NCBI GenBank assembly: GCA_017506865.1
Contig: JAFCMP010000548.1
Span: 496,001 to 560,000 of the forward strand
Source: Tribonema minus
Lineage: Eukaryota; Sar; Xanthophyceae; Tribonematales; Tribonemataceae
Reading direction: 5' to 3'
DNA: 64,000 nucleotides
The position numbers and the translations under genes are program-made. Positions 1-11,812 of this stretch are shown here, in pieces; the stretch's first letter is position 1, and the number at the start of each line of letters is the position of its first letter. The notes under the pieces are model-generated. The model did not search any database, was not told the DNA's origin, and saw nothing but the letters and a program-made list of their open reading frames with translations.

Positions 1-2711
1 CGCGACACCGTGCTCATGTCCATGTTGGCCACGAGCGCGTCCACGTCGCGCGCCGCCATCCCCGGGTGGCGCTCGCGGATGAACGCCTCGAGCATGCGCC
101 GCAGGCTCTGCGAGGAGTCGTCGAGCGCGGCCGCATCGTCGATCGTCGCACGCGCGTTGCGGAACAGCTCGTCGTAGATGGCGCGCCCGGGCTGCGAGAT
201 GTGCTCCGAGACGAACGTGCGCAGGCTCGCGCGCGCGCCGCGCAGCGCGGCGCCGATCTCCGCGCGGCGGCGCTCCGCCGCCATGATGAGCAGCGCCGCC
301 GCCGGCAGGCCGACGGCGAGGAGGTACCAGTGGCGGCGCGCGAAGGGCGCGGGTGCGCACGCGCCGAGGAGCGCCGACGTCTGCGCGGGGCGCGCCTCCG
401 CCGCGGAGAGGACGGCGCGCGCGGAGCGCTGTCGCAGGGGGAAGGGGGAGGGGGGGGGGGGGGGGGGGGGGGGGTACGACCAGGTTTGTGTTGAACAGTG
501 GATGTTCGTTTTGAGAGTCTGTGCAGTGGTGGGTTGTGGCGTCATGCAGATAGGGGTGAGGACGGTGCGGCGCAGACTGCAAGGGTGAGGGGGGGGGGGG
601 GGGGGGGGGGGCGGGGCAGCCGCGGCAGCGATGCGGCCGCATGTGGGAGCGGCGCACACTGCTGTCGTGAGTTACGAAGCCATGGCGACTGGGCGTGAAG
701 CCCGCGCCGTCGGCGTATGCGAGAAGCGATTCAGGCACTAACTGCAACCGTAGGTGTTTGCAGCGTAGTCCTGGACTTTGAACTTGTGCCTATTGCATGC
801 AGAAGGTGTGCAGCAGCCACGGGCAGGCAGCGCGTATTCGTTGCTGCGCACAACATTTGAATTTTGTATGCAATGTGCAAGCGGCAGCGCAGCTGTGCAG
901 CTGTGCCGAATTGAGCCCACCACCAGCTCACACCTCGCCCCAATCTCTGCGTCAGCGTGAGAGCAAGTGTACCCTACCCGTTGCACACTCTGTACCAGCA
1001 GCGCCTGCACTCAATCCATGTAGCCATGCAACATGCACTCGCGCACACCACGCATAGCTCAGCAAAGGACACTCCCGCACCAAGCAACACGGCACGCCCC
1101 ACCTGCAGGCTGCTGGCGGCGGCAGCCAGCGCGGAAGCATCGCCGCCGCCGCACGCCGCCACCGCCGATGCAGCGTCATCGCCGATTCCGCCGTCGCCGC
1201 AGCCGCCGCCGCCGTCGCGCAGCCGGTGCAGCCGCCCGAGGTGCGCCATGACGATGGCGAGCGCCTGGTGGACCCACGCGTCGAGCGCGCCCGTCGCGTA
1301 CGAGTGGCGCATGCGCGTGATGTGCGCCTGCATGCGGCCGACGCTCAGTATCGTCGCGCGGATGCGCAGCTGGAGCGTGTCGGCGTGCGCCTGCGCGGCC
1401 GCGCGCGCGCGCCACCCCAGCCGCCGCCCCAGCCGCCGCCGCCGCCGCCGCCGCCAGAGCGCCCCCACCACCAGCGCGGGCCGAGCTCGACGTAGTACCG
1501 CAGCACGCCGAGGGGCCACTCCAGACGTGACTGCGGGGGGTTTGGGGGGGGGTGTTTCAGTGGTCAGCATTGCTCAGCTCTGTGGGCCGAGGTGCGTGTT
1601 GGTGGGAGGGGGGGGGGCTGGTGTGACGGTTGGTGTCGAGTGCTGGTGCGAGCTGAGTGTCGTGGCGCAGCGCGCTGCAGAGGCACTGCTGGTGCCACAG
1701 CATGTGCGTGGAGGGGACGCAGTCACAATTCGGCGGCGTTTTGCCGGAAAGCATCACAATCCACCTCAGGGGTCATTGAAAAGTCACGCCGAGTGCTGTT
1801 GCCGCCAGCATGGTCCTCAGATGGTGCATTGGTGCAGTGTGCCATGTTTTGAGGAGCGCAGAGCGCATCTTTCATCAGGGGGGGAGTTGCGGCAGTATTC
1901 AGCTATGTTTCCGCCAGCAGTAAGGCCGTACACTGACCTTTTCAAAACCGCAGTCAACCAGAACCTAGCCCGCAAGAACTCCTTGAAGCGTCTTTTGCGA
2001 ATGAATGCAGGGGAGGAAACACATTCATTTGTACATAGAGACCGTCACAGCGAATACATGCAGATGCCGTGTCCTTGCACCCGCCCGCTCGCATGGCTGT
2101 GCGCATGTGATTAGACACAGTGCACCCCCCCACAAAAAATTAAGAAGCCAGTGTTCCAACGCCAGTCGTTTTGCGCATCAGTGCGGGTGTCAATCGGGTC
2201 GAGCGACAGCGACTACGCAATGCTACATGCGTTCCCCGATTGCTGGCAACTCTTGTGTACCGCAGACAAGAGCAGGAGGGTACGCTGTTGAACGCAGACG
2301 TGCGTCTCCATGGCACAAGGGTGTGGCATGCGTACTCCCGCGCTTGGATCGGGAACAGGATGACTGCAGTATATCTGTCAACGCTTCTGGTGTGCACGTG
2401 AAGCGACAGACACATACCTCCCAAAACTCCAGCGTTTCTGACAAAGTCACCGCTTTCGCCAGTTCAAGATCCACCAGTGTCCTCAGCTGCAACTCCGCAA
2501 ACCTCGCCAGCTCAGCAAGGTCCACGCTTGGACTTTCTGCATTGTTGTCTCCTTCGCCATCATTTGTTGACAGCACGATGTTGTCTTTCAGAGCAGCTCT
2601 GAGCTCAGGGAGGTGGTCTGACGGCGATATGGAGGCTCTTGAGCTGCGCGGCTGACTGGTCGGGAACGTGTGCCGCACGGACAATGCATGGTGCGCAAAG
2701 AACTCCATCAC
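1..2711 (-). CDS. NCA2: NCA2/DGS1-like mitochondrial membrane protein, partial
   Basis: Partial gene running off the left edge; the C-terminus is missing. Exons read on the minus strand: about 2711-2418, 1530-1103 and 428-1. The first ends LSETLEFWE before a GTATGT donor, and the second resumes in phase with SRLEWPLGVLRYY, a join resembling the NCA2/DGS1 family. The last exon has a membrane segment (WYLLAVGLPAAALLIM), then TFVSEHISQPGRAIYDELF and a stretch around LRRMLEAFIRERHPGM. These match, from memory of the family, the conserved region after the membrane segment. NCA2 affects ATP synthase subunit expression in yeast; plant DGS1 sits in the outer mitochondrial membrane and affects galactolipid supply. 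The middle exon is 428 nt and its two ends lie in different frames; one extra base near 1478 would restore the frame (see findings). The start is uncertain: 2711 is only the 5' limit of the open frame, and an upstream exon near 2785-2973 is possible. Confidence 0.75.
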
Positions 2712-3045
2712 AAAGCCTTCTGAGCGGCAGGATGCGATCCGATTATGACTTCAACTGCAACTGCAACATGAGGTTAATCAAACTTCATTTTTTAAATCTG
2801 ATCGTGTGCTTGGGGCACCCGAGGGAGAGCTGGCTTCCGCTAATCTCATATTCCGACTCCGGATAATCGCACAGCAGTGTACAAGCAGGACAGAACGAGA
2901 TCAACCTGCAGACTGCTTCAACGGAATCCCTGTAATGGGCAGTGAGGGCTGGATCAGCGTATACTGAAGGCACAGGAGCAGTGGCAGCGGCAGCAGCGCC
3001 GCCTCACCTCAGTTCGGTGCAGCATCTGAGAGGACGACCAGTATC
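2712..3045. promoter_or_regulatory. Head-to-head upstream region, NCA2-like (-) and transferase-like (+)
   Basis: This 334-bp interval separates two divergently oriented genes and should hold both upstream regions. No TATA-like box or other recognisable element was seen. A minus-strand open stretch at 2785-2973 may be an extra 5' exon of the NCA2-like gene, which would shrink the interval. Confidence 0.35.
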
Positions 3046-6000
3046 ATGCAGTGTCCGGAAGTACTGGAGGCGCATGCATTCGTGCGCCCCCATGTCGCAG
3101 CGAACACCAAGCTGGACGGGAACCAGATGCTGCTGCTGCACGTGGAGCTGGAGCGCCTCTACCACCTGTGGAGTGCCCTCGCCACGGACTACTGCGGGAG
3201 GCCGCCCGACGAGTGGCCCGGCCGCCGCGAGAAAGTGCTCGCGACGCTGGAACACGTCGGAGAGGCGCACGCGGCGCTGATGGGCGCGCGCGAGGGCGTC
3301 GAGCGCGCCGATGCCTTCGCGCGCGGCGGCCACAACGAGGCCCCGCGCGACGGCGCCACGGTCATGGCGGCGCTGTTGCTGCACGGCGCCGGCGGCCTCA
3401 CTGCGGACGCCGCCGCCTTCGCCGAGCTCAAGCTCGTGGCGAGCTGGGTGCGCGCGTCGCCGCGTGTAGAGGGCGTCCCGGCCTTCGCCGCGCTGTCCGC
3501 GTGCCTGCTGTGGTGGGCGAACTTTGGCCCAGGGTTCGAGAGCGCGCGCGCCGCGGAGGAGCGCCGGCAGGGGCCGAGCGCCGAGCCGGCATTCGAGGGG
3601 GGGTCCTGGCACGAGGAGGGGTGGATCTTCCCGCGCGCGCAAGAGGGGCCGGGGGGGGGTGTGTCAGCGCAGGCGCACGGGGGCGCGCCGCGGCTTCACC
3701 CAATGGTCGTCCTCGCGCTCGTGCAGTGGTTTTTGCGCGCGTCGGCGGTGGTGCTGGGGCCCCGCTGGTTCCCCGCCGGCAACGTCAGGAGGTAAGCGCG
3801 GCCGCGATGATCGGGCGCGTTTGCGCGCGGTTGTGCGACGTGGCGGGGCGTTGCTGCGGCGCGGTGTGTACTGCGCCGGCGCTGCGCCCGAGGGGGCGCA
3901 CGCGCCGCCGCCGCTGGCGCTGCGGCGTCGCAGGCATCTGCACTGCAGTGCCGTCATCTGCTGCTGTTGCTATCGGTAGAAGCCGCACCGCCAACTTGTT
4001 CACGTTCACCTGCTTGCACTCGCACCGCAGCGACGCGTACGGCTGACTCCGTCACCGGCCACGACGCGGCACCTAGTCCACTCCGTACTATGGGCTACGC
4101 AGTCAGTACGAACGAGCTCAAGCAAGCGTGAATCAGCGGCAAGAATCTGAGCCCCTCCCCCCAACTGAGCTCCCCCCCCCCCCCGCCCCCCGGCGTGAGG
4201 TCCTCCGCAACACTGCCCACGTGCTCCAACACCCCGCATACTTTTCAGTATATATACACTGCATACTTTCACAAGTGGTGTGACAACTCCAACAGTTCAG
4301 AGAGCACTGAGCACCGCTGCGACGCGCGCCTCCCGCGCGCCCCCCTCTCCGCGCAGCACCACCTTCTCCCGGGCGGCCGCCTACGTCGACGACGGCAGCG
4401 GCCCGCTGCTCGCGCACCTGCTCATGGCGTTCCTCCACTGGCTCGCGCGCTTTGACCTGGAGCGCGACGCGCTGGCGCTAGACGCGAATGGCATCCCGGT
4501 GCTGCTCAGGAGGCCGCCGCAAGGCGCGCGCGCCGCGGGCGCCGGTGCGGGCGGCGGCGACAGCAGCGGCGGCGGCAATGAGCGCGTCGGCCTCTTCGTG
4601 CAGCCGCTCAGCTGGCTGCGCCACCCGTGCAGGCTCTCATGTGAGTGGGCGCGGCGCCCGCGCACGATGATGAGCCGCTTCGACGCGCGCGCTGACCCGC
4701 GCGTTCTGGAAATTACTCAAAAAAGAATTGGAAGCAGAAGAAAAAGCTTCAATGATTGTAATATTTTCTTCGCTCATAGTTTGATTCTTGTGTGGAAGTA
4801 TATGAATAAAATGGAAATGTTTTGGGGTGCACTCCTCCTGAGCGCCTCTACCGGGGGCAAGCGCCGGCATTGACGAGGCAGCGGCGTGGCGTGGCAGCGC
4901 GCTGCTCCCACCTGAGCGCTGCTGCACATGGGCGCTGAGCGCGGACCTTAATTACCTCAGGGACTTGATTACACCAGCTGTGAAGTGAAAAACGAATCAA
5001 AAGATTGTTGAGCTCTAGGTGAAATATTATCACGCACCGTTCTTTAACATTCGCGCACGCATGTGCGCTGTGCCCAGAATCGTGCAGTCGTCAGGCCGCC
5101 TTTCAATGGGGACCAAAAGTGCCAGACAAAACGGACCGGACTATGCCGCAGTGAGCCTGCGCCATTTGAACGTTAGCAGTTCTCATCGTCTCAAAAGGTC
5201 CTTGACCGATTGCGTCGCCCGATTTTGTCCTTATATTAAGGCAATGTCCAGGTCACTTTCCTTCGACGCTGGCGTTGACTGCCGTCACGCCCCTCCTGCC
5301 CTATCCCCCCTAAACGTGTTCCCCACGCTACAACCGCGCATGCGATCACGTGTGCCGCCGAGCGATGCTGCTGTGGCCTAATGCTCATTCTAGCACAATG
5401 AGCATGTGCGCCAGCACTGCCGCTGTCCATGGCCGCTAGTTTTCCAGCCATCAGTGTGTCTACGCACCATGCATGTCAAGCAGCGATGGCGTCGTTCCTA
5501 CACGCGTCGCCACCGCCGCCGCTGCTGACGCTTGCTGAAAGCTGCGGCGCGTGCGTAAAACTGCAGCGCTACCGAGCATCCTCCACGGCGTTCATCCGCT
5601 GCGCCCACGCCAGCTCGCCACGCGCACACACCTCAGCCACATCCGCAAATTGTTGCGCCTGGGAGCTGCTGATGCACCCCGCGGTCGCGCACGGCGACCT
5701 TCGCGCAGACACCGCATCCATATCCGCAAAACAATTGCTTACGCCTTCAGCCACATCGCACGGCTGCTAAGCTCCCCCCCCCTGCCCCCTCTCTTTGAAC
5801 ATAGGCCAGGGCATCAACGCCGCCTCCCAGCGCGCCTGGGAGCTGCTGATGCACCCCGAAGTCGCGCACGGCGAGCCCATCTGGTCGCGCGTCGGCCATC
5901 TGCTGCCGCGTGGCGCCGGCGCGGCGCTGTACAGCGTGGTGCGCTGCCTGCCGCCGCGCCCCCCGCCGCCCGGCTTCGTGCCGCCGCCGACCGAGGCCGC

Positions 6001-8906
6001 GGCGATGGCGCGCGCCGCCGCCGTCGCGCGCGTCAACACGGACCCTGCGTGGGACGCTGTGGAGGTGAGTCGGCGCCCCTCTCCGTGTTTGTTGAAACGC
6101 TGGCCGTGGACTGAAGGTCGGGGCAGGGGGTGGGGGGGGACGAGGGGGATTTGTCGGGCGCCCCTCTGTCTACGCTGAAACGCTGGCTGTGGACTGCAGG
6201 CCTGGGGTGGGGGGGGGGGGGGGGGGAGGGGGCATTTGTCTGGCGGCGTTCTGGCGCAGCGTTCAAGGGAGGGAGGCCGTTGTCGTCGCTCTGACTGGCC
6301 TCTCATCAGGGCTGCCGCCAACGCTTGTGTGACGAGCTGTCTCGCGCGCCGCGTTCGGCGCCGGCAGTCATCGTGCGCAGTGCGGCGCAGCTGTGCTCCC
6401 CTGTGCATGACAATGCCCCCCACAGGTAGCTGTTGCTGGTGCGGACTGCTGCTGGGGCGGACTCTTGCGGGCCGTTGCGCATCTGCGCAGCCTACCGCCA
6501 CTGTCGCTCCTGTCCGTGGCTGGTGTAAGTTGTTCGGAAATTTTCAAAGTTCAGCACATGTAAACCTCGTGATGTTGGGGATGGGACTGCACTGCTACAC
6601 CGTCAGCGCGTCATAGCTGTGCTTGATGAGCAATGAGCCGTTGCACAGCATTTAAGTGCATGCATTCAATTTGGTGGATCAGAGTATTGGTGTTGTGGTG
6701 CGTGGGGTGTCATTTGTCATGGCAAGTGCCCAGGCAAAAAATGTCTGTGCACGAGTTGCGCGACGATTTTCGTTACCGCAACTAGTTGGCGCAACTCACC
6801 ACCTGGTGCCTGGGGGGGGGCAAAGTGCAACCATTGCAGCAGCCACAGCAAAGCTCAGAGCACCAAATTTGTGTGCATGCTCGCGCTGGCCACAAAACTC
6901 AGATTGACTCACCAATCCCTAGTCTATGACTTTGAACCGCTCTGCGAGCACCACGGGGCGCGCTGCAGCTGACTCTAGTAAGCACGTCCCCTGGCGCCAC
7001 GAGCTCATCAAGCTTTTGCTCATGAAGTCATGCACTACCAAGAAGAACAAGAACCTTTTGCGAACACTTCCTGGTGTGCGCACCTGCATGGCAGTTGGAA
7101 CTTGCGCGGCTGCTGGCGCCGCAAACCGCCCAGGTGCCTGCTGCAACAAGCGCGCCACGCCAATGCTGATCGCTGCTGCCTGCTGCTGCGTGCGGCATCG
7201 CTCCATGCTGGCGCCGGCGCTGATGAACGCTGGCGCGTCCCGCAGCTCACCCCTGAGCAGTCACTGCTCAGCGAGTGCACTGTTTCTGTACTTAGTCCCT
7301 CGCGCCTGCTGCGGACGCCCCGCTTTGCACGTGTGCTAACGCGTCTGCGCCTGTGCGTGCTCGTGCGGTGCAGGGCCTCATCGCCTCGCTGATCTGGCGC
7401 TACTCGATGCGGCATCCGTCCCGCAGGCGGCCCTCTTTCACGCAGCTCGGCCAGATGCTCGTCGACATGGAGCCGCCGCCGCCGCTGCTGGACGCTGCGC
7501 GCCCCGTCCTGGACATGCTCGGCGACGTCGCCAGCACGCACCTCAACATCAAGTACGCCGGCGCGTTCGAGCGCGCGGCGCTCCTGCTGCCGCACGCCTT
7601 CGAGTGCACGCGGAAGGGCAACCTTCAGGGTGTCCAGTTTGTGCACATCGCCGGAGCCTTGGCCGACGATGACTACCCTGATGACGAAGAAGATGACGCG
7701 GATGGTGCTGCTGGCAGCGGCGGCGGCGGCGGCGGCGGCGATGGCTTTGGCGGCGGCGGCGGCGGCAGAGACGGCTCCGGTGGCGACGGCGGCGGCTTAG
7801 GTGGCGGCGGCGGCTTTGACAACGGCGGCGACGGCGGCGGCGGCTTTGGTGGCGGTGGCGGCGGCGAAGGCGGCGGCAGCGACGGCTTCGGCAGCGGCGG
7901 CAGCGGCGGCGGCGGCTTCGGCGGCGGCAGCAGCATCAGTGGCGGTGGCGGCGGCAGCGGCAGCGGCGGCAGTGGCGGCGGCGGCGCTGCAGGCACTCAA
8001 CACTCCCTTGTTGCCGCCGCCGCTGCTGCCAATGCGCCTGCAACTGCTGCCATGCAAGCGAGGCTACATTCTGCCGAAACCCGTCTGCTGCCTGCATCTG
8101 CCACTGCCAACACTGCTGCTGGTGTCCCTGGGGGCGCGAACAACCATGCTGCTGCTGCTATCAGCTCTGCGGGACCCCCCGCTGTCGTTGGCGCTTCTGA
8201 GGGTGCCTTCTTTGACCGTGCTGCAGTAGCGGCAGTTGTTGCCCGTGCACGTGCCAGAATTCATGCGAATGGCGCATCTACTCCGACAACAGGCACTGGT
8301 GCTGCAGAGTCTGACGCAGTTGCGGCGCGGAGCACAGCAACGGACGCCAGTGCTGCACATGCAACAACTGCTGCAGCGGCCGCTCGTCCCGCCACTGCCA
8401 CTGCCGCTGTGACGCCAAGCGCAATGGTGGCAAACACTGCTGCGGCTGCCACCTCGACCGACGCTCTCATGCAAAGCAGCTCAGTGCCGGCTGCCGCCGC
8501 TGCCTCTGCGGTGCCTGCATCTGCCGCTGCTGCCGCCGGCGCTGCCCCTGCAATGCCTGCATCTGCCGCCGCTGCCGCTGCTGCCAAGACGAAGTCCACC
8601 CGCAAGAAGGAGAAGCGCGCGAAGCATGCAGCGGAACAAGCGGAGCGCGCAGCTATGGTCGCCGCTTACGACCGTCCTCCGCCGGCCGTGCCGCTCAGCG
8701 CTCCCGGCGTCGCACCCCGCAGCGCAGTTGATGCGGCACCTGCCGCGCTCGCACGTGTCGCCACGTCTGCAGCAGTCGGCGGATGTGCTGCCGCCGCAGA
8801 CGGCCTCAGTGCGGCGCCGTCGGCGGTCAACGGAGCGGGGGGCGGAGGCGCCGCTGTGCCTGGTGCGAAGCGGACAGCGGAGGCTGCTGGGCTGCCTTTA
8901 AGTTAG
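3046..8906 (+). CDS. Low-complexity-tailed protein, weak PAP/TUTase-like module
   Basis: Four exons, 3046-3791, 4357-4640, 5805-6064 and 7374-8906, join in consistent phases (2, 1, 0) to about 940 residues. Exon 1 is helical and lacks an obvious nucleotidyltransferase Gly-Ser/DxD core. The junction of exons 2 and 3 (GPLLAHLLMAFLHWLARFDL, later GLFVQPLSWL and INAASQRAWELL) resembles the PAP-associated domain of non-canonical poly(A)/uridylyl transferases, but only weakly. If that is right, the catalytic half may lie in an unrecognised upstream exon or be lost. From about residue 550 the protein becomes an acidic patch, a long Gly-rich (GGC)n tract and then an Ala/Thr/Ser-rich tail with a basic KSTRKKEKRAKH segment. 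Introns 1, 2 and 3 are about 0.57, 1.16 and 1.31 kb. The start is the first ATG of the open frame; an earlier exon cannot be excluded. The function should be treated as unknown. Confidence 0.6.
5655..5704 (+). repeat. Decayed upstream copy of exon 3 sequence
   Basis: The bases around 5659-5700 repeat exon 3 at about 5835-5875 of the transferase-like gene: both contain CCTGGGAGCTGCTGATGCAC followed by nearly identical bases encoding HP(A/E)VAHG. Spacing is about 176 bp. The upstream copy sits inside intron 2, lacks the start of the exon and is followed by unrelated sequence, so it is best read as a local duplication fragment. Confidence 0.8.
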
Positions 8907-10290
8907 CTGGCCAGGGTCTGAGGCGCCCCTGAGAACACCGCTGCCAAAGAAAGCGCGTGGAGCGGGCCTTACAGCGCTGAGAGGCAGGCCAATTACGAGG
9001 CAGCAGAGGGCGTGCGCAAGGGGGAGCCTGAGGTTTTAGCCGCGATCCAGAAACATGCATCTTCGGGCCCGCACGAGCCGTCGTCACCGAGGACACGAAG
9101 TGGCTACCACTCGAAGCCGAGAACTGACCATAATGTCTTTGATTAGACTTGCGTGTCCAGGGAGACCGAAGCACGCTAGAACGATTGCGACCTGCAAGGT
9201 CAGACTGCTGAGAACAAATGAGTGACGCTGATGTTACAGTAGCTGAGCGGGCAAACATGTGAGCCTTACAAAGCACAGCAAACAACATGGCTGGCGGTAC
9301 GGAGGACGAGGCCACTGCAAGGAAGCCACTGTGACAGTGACTATCAGTGACCACATTTTCATGTGCTCACATAAAGTGCTGCCACAGTGACTGGCGCCTT
9401 TACAGCATTGCAATCTGATTCCCGGGCAGTTGGAGGCAGACTGAGTGTCCTGGGGATATTGGGGGCAGGCTCCGAATTGGTGCACCAGCAGGCGGCCATG
9501 ACACTGTGTAGAAAACGTGGTGCCTGGCATCGCCTGCAAGTTTGCTTGTCAATGACAAATGGCAGTGTGAAACCTGCGGCGGGAGCAAGGGCAGCCGCTG
9601 CGGCGATACTTAATAACTTTGCTCGCAGCGGCCGCCGCTGCAATAAATTGAAGTTTGATTGAATTCAAGTTGTCAGCATGCTGCATCATGACGCTGGCAG
9701 CATCCGATTCCAGCGTCTACTAGTAGTACGCCCATGAAGCGCACAATTTGACATCACGGCACTCAGTCTGGCAGCACACTGTCAGGGTGCTCTGTGCCAC
9801 AGTGTACAACTAGTCTTTCAAATTGGATGCAACCGTTACGGTCGAGCTTTCTGAATGTACGTGTTACTAATACTATGCTCAGCTGCCATTGTACATCATG
9901 GTCTGAATGGTCGGACATGCACCTCTCAGACTGGCTGTCAGGCGGCCTGACAGTGTCAGGCTGAGTGACAGCCTGAGGGCGGACATCAGCGCAGCCACTG
10001 TGTCACTCAGCCTGAGCTTACCGTTTGTGGCTACATGTAATTGCGTAACGTCATTATGGCGCAGCGGCTGCAGGCTGCTGCCGGTGCAAGTTGTCAAGTT
10101 TGTTGATTCAGAAACATGATGTATCAATTTGACAAATTGAATGTACTTAGTAACGGCTGTGTAATACTATGCGTATCATAATGCCTGATTGAGCTCATTC
10201 GAGTCGGACCAGATGGCCTACTCACTGACACTACTACTAGTACAGTAACTTCAGTAATTTTTTAGTTGACTCTCCCCGTCGCGCGCTCAC

Positions 10291-10348
10291 CCAGCAGGAA
10301 GGGCGTGATGAACGCCGGCCAGCACAGTGTCACCACGTCCGCGCCCAG
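10291..10348 (-). pseudogene. Orphan exon-like fragment with splice donor
   Basis: A GC-rich island in AT-rich DNA. On the minus strand it reads GADVVTLCWPAFITPFLL and then a GTGAGC donor, so it looks like the end of a membrane-spanning exon. No acceptor is visible in the T-rich sequence just upstream and no partner exon is obvious downstream. It may be a relic exon or part of an unrecognised minus-strand gene that includes the island at 11406-11537. Confidence 0.35.
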
Positions 10349-11405
10349 AAAAAGGTTTTTGAGACGATGCACCAGTTTCGTTCTTATCCGACATGTCTGC
10401 AGTCACGGTGTCGTAGTAAAATAAACTTTAAACCTTACGTTTGCAACTTGAATACTATTAGTAACTTAAAGCTACAGCTGAGCCCCAATCATTGAATCAT
10501 CATGAGTCATGACGGCTCCAAGAATTCGGAATCCTTGGGATTCAAATTGCAGAGAATCTGATGACTCATCAGATCATAAATTATTAATTTATTAAGTTGC
10601 CAGCCGTAACTTACTTATTAATAACTTGAAGATAGATTTCCATGCATGCTGAGCTGGATTTGCAGCTGCATTCAAGTTGCTGCAGCATGTCGTGAGATAA
10701 GTTATCTGACTTGAATTGTTTGAAATAATATTTCGGCCACTGGGCCAGCCTGAGGCACTTAAAATGTTTTATGGGGCTTGCAATCATTCAATCACACTGT
10801 CACATTATGGTTCAACTGCAGTCAGTCAGTCTGTACGTCACGGTCTAGTTGTAGGCACAGTGCCGGGCACAGGCTGGGCCTCGAACTGCAGAAAATAATT
10901 GAGGTTGGAGCATCAATCATTGGCAATTGAAGTTGGGCTGTTGAACTTTCCTGTCCTGATCAACTTCAATTTAAACCTGAAGTAGGTCATTCGAATCATG
11001 TGTTTGCTGTGAATGCAATGGTGCAGTTCACGATTTGGCGCGCCCCACGACACAAGAAGCTTCTAGGCTACTTTTTAAAGCAATAATATTTATTGCCTTC
11101 ACCTTGAAGTTGTATATTATGTCCTTGAAGTTGACATCAATTCGCTTTTTTGCATCCGGTCGTTTTCACGCCAATAGCCTAAGGGCTGACTATCCTACAG
11201 CCTGTGATAGTCGCATTTGTAGATGAAATTGTGGGTGTTGCTTTCTCTTGTGGTGGGGCAGGGGTGCGGCGTGCAATTGCTTAAGCTTTAAAATTTTTTG
11301 CATCTTGCGTGGGAATTCCAAGGGTACGTATGGACTTGTATTTATAAAGGCCCAAGGGAGGCCGGGTTGCCTATGCAATCGAAAAGCTTGCGTCAACGCA
11401 GCAGC

Positions 11406-11537
11406 CTAGTCTGCGCTGTGCCCTAGGAGTTTGGATACCGGCGCCGCAACACAGCCCAGCATTCGCGCTCCACGTGTGTATGCCATGACGCGCTCCGCCA
11501 ACTCCCGCGCCAGCGATATGCTCAGCTCAATGTGGAT
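11406..11537 (-). pseudogene. Orphan exon-like fragment with splice acceptor
   Basis: On the minus strand an AG (CTTGGTCAG) is followed by 43 open codons beginning IHIELSISLARELAERVMAY and ending at TAG; a possible GTATCC donor lies inside. The stretch is GC-rich against AT-rich flanks and has exon-like amino-acid content. The family was not recognised. It could pair with the island at 10291-10348 as two exons of one gene, or both could be relics. Confidence 0.35.
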
Positions 11538-11812
11538 CTGACCAAGGGTACTACCCGGTATACCATGTTACCCGGTTTTAAGTGATTACCGTAACTAGGG
11601 GTACATACAGTGTAAATGAGTTTCTCACTAAATGCATCAACGACATTTCAGGCAGCCCGAGGCACACTCCACAGCCCCAACTGGAATAGACCGGGGGCGA
11701 ATCCGTCGATTCATTCACACGAAATTTCAGCACGAGCCCCCCGGCGGAGGAACCCCGGCGGGTCTCAAATCACTCACCACGACACCACACAACAAGGTGC
11801 CAAGGTGCAGCC

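Larger units (their letters stand above)
8907..11812. other. Intergenic, turning AT-rich; palindromes and exon-like islands
   Basis: No complete gene is visible between the transferase-like gene and the protease. Base composition falls sharply after about 9650. There is a short perfect hairpin CTGTCAGGCGGCCTGACAG near 9938 and an inverted pair at about 9957-9970 and 10001-10015 (arms CAGGCTGAGTGACA). Two GC-rich minus-strand islands resembling exons are listed separately. Confidence 0.5.

Noticed and set aside
7673-8000. Direct repeats resembling a CRISPR array or satellite
   Set aside because: These are coding GGC/GGT glycine codons in the tail exon of the transferase-like gene, without spacers.
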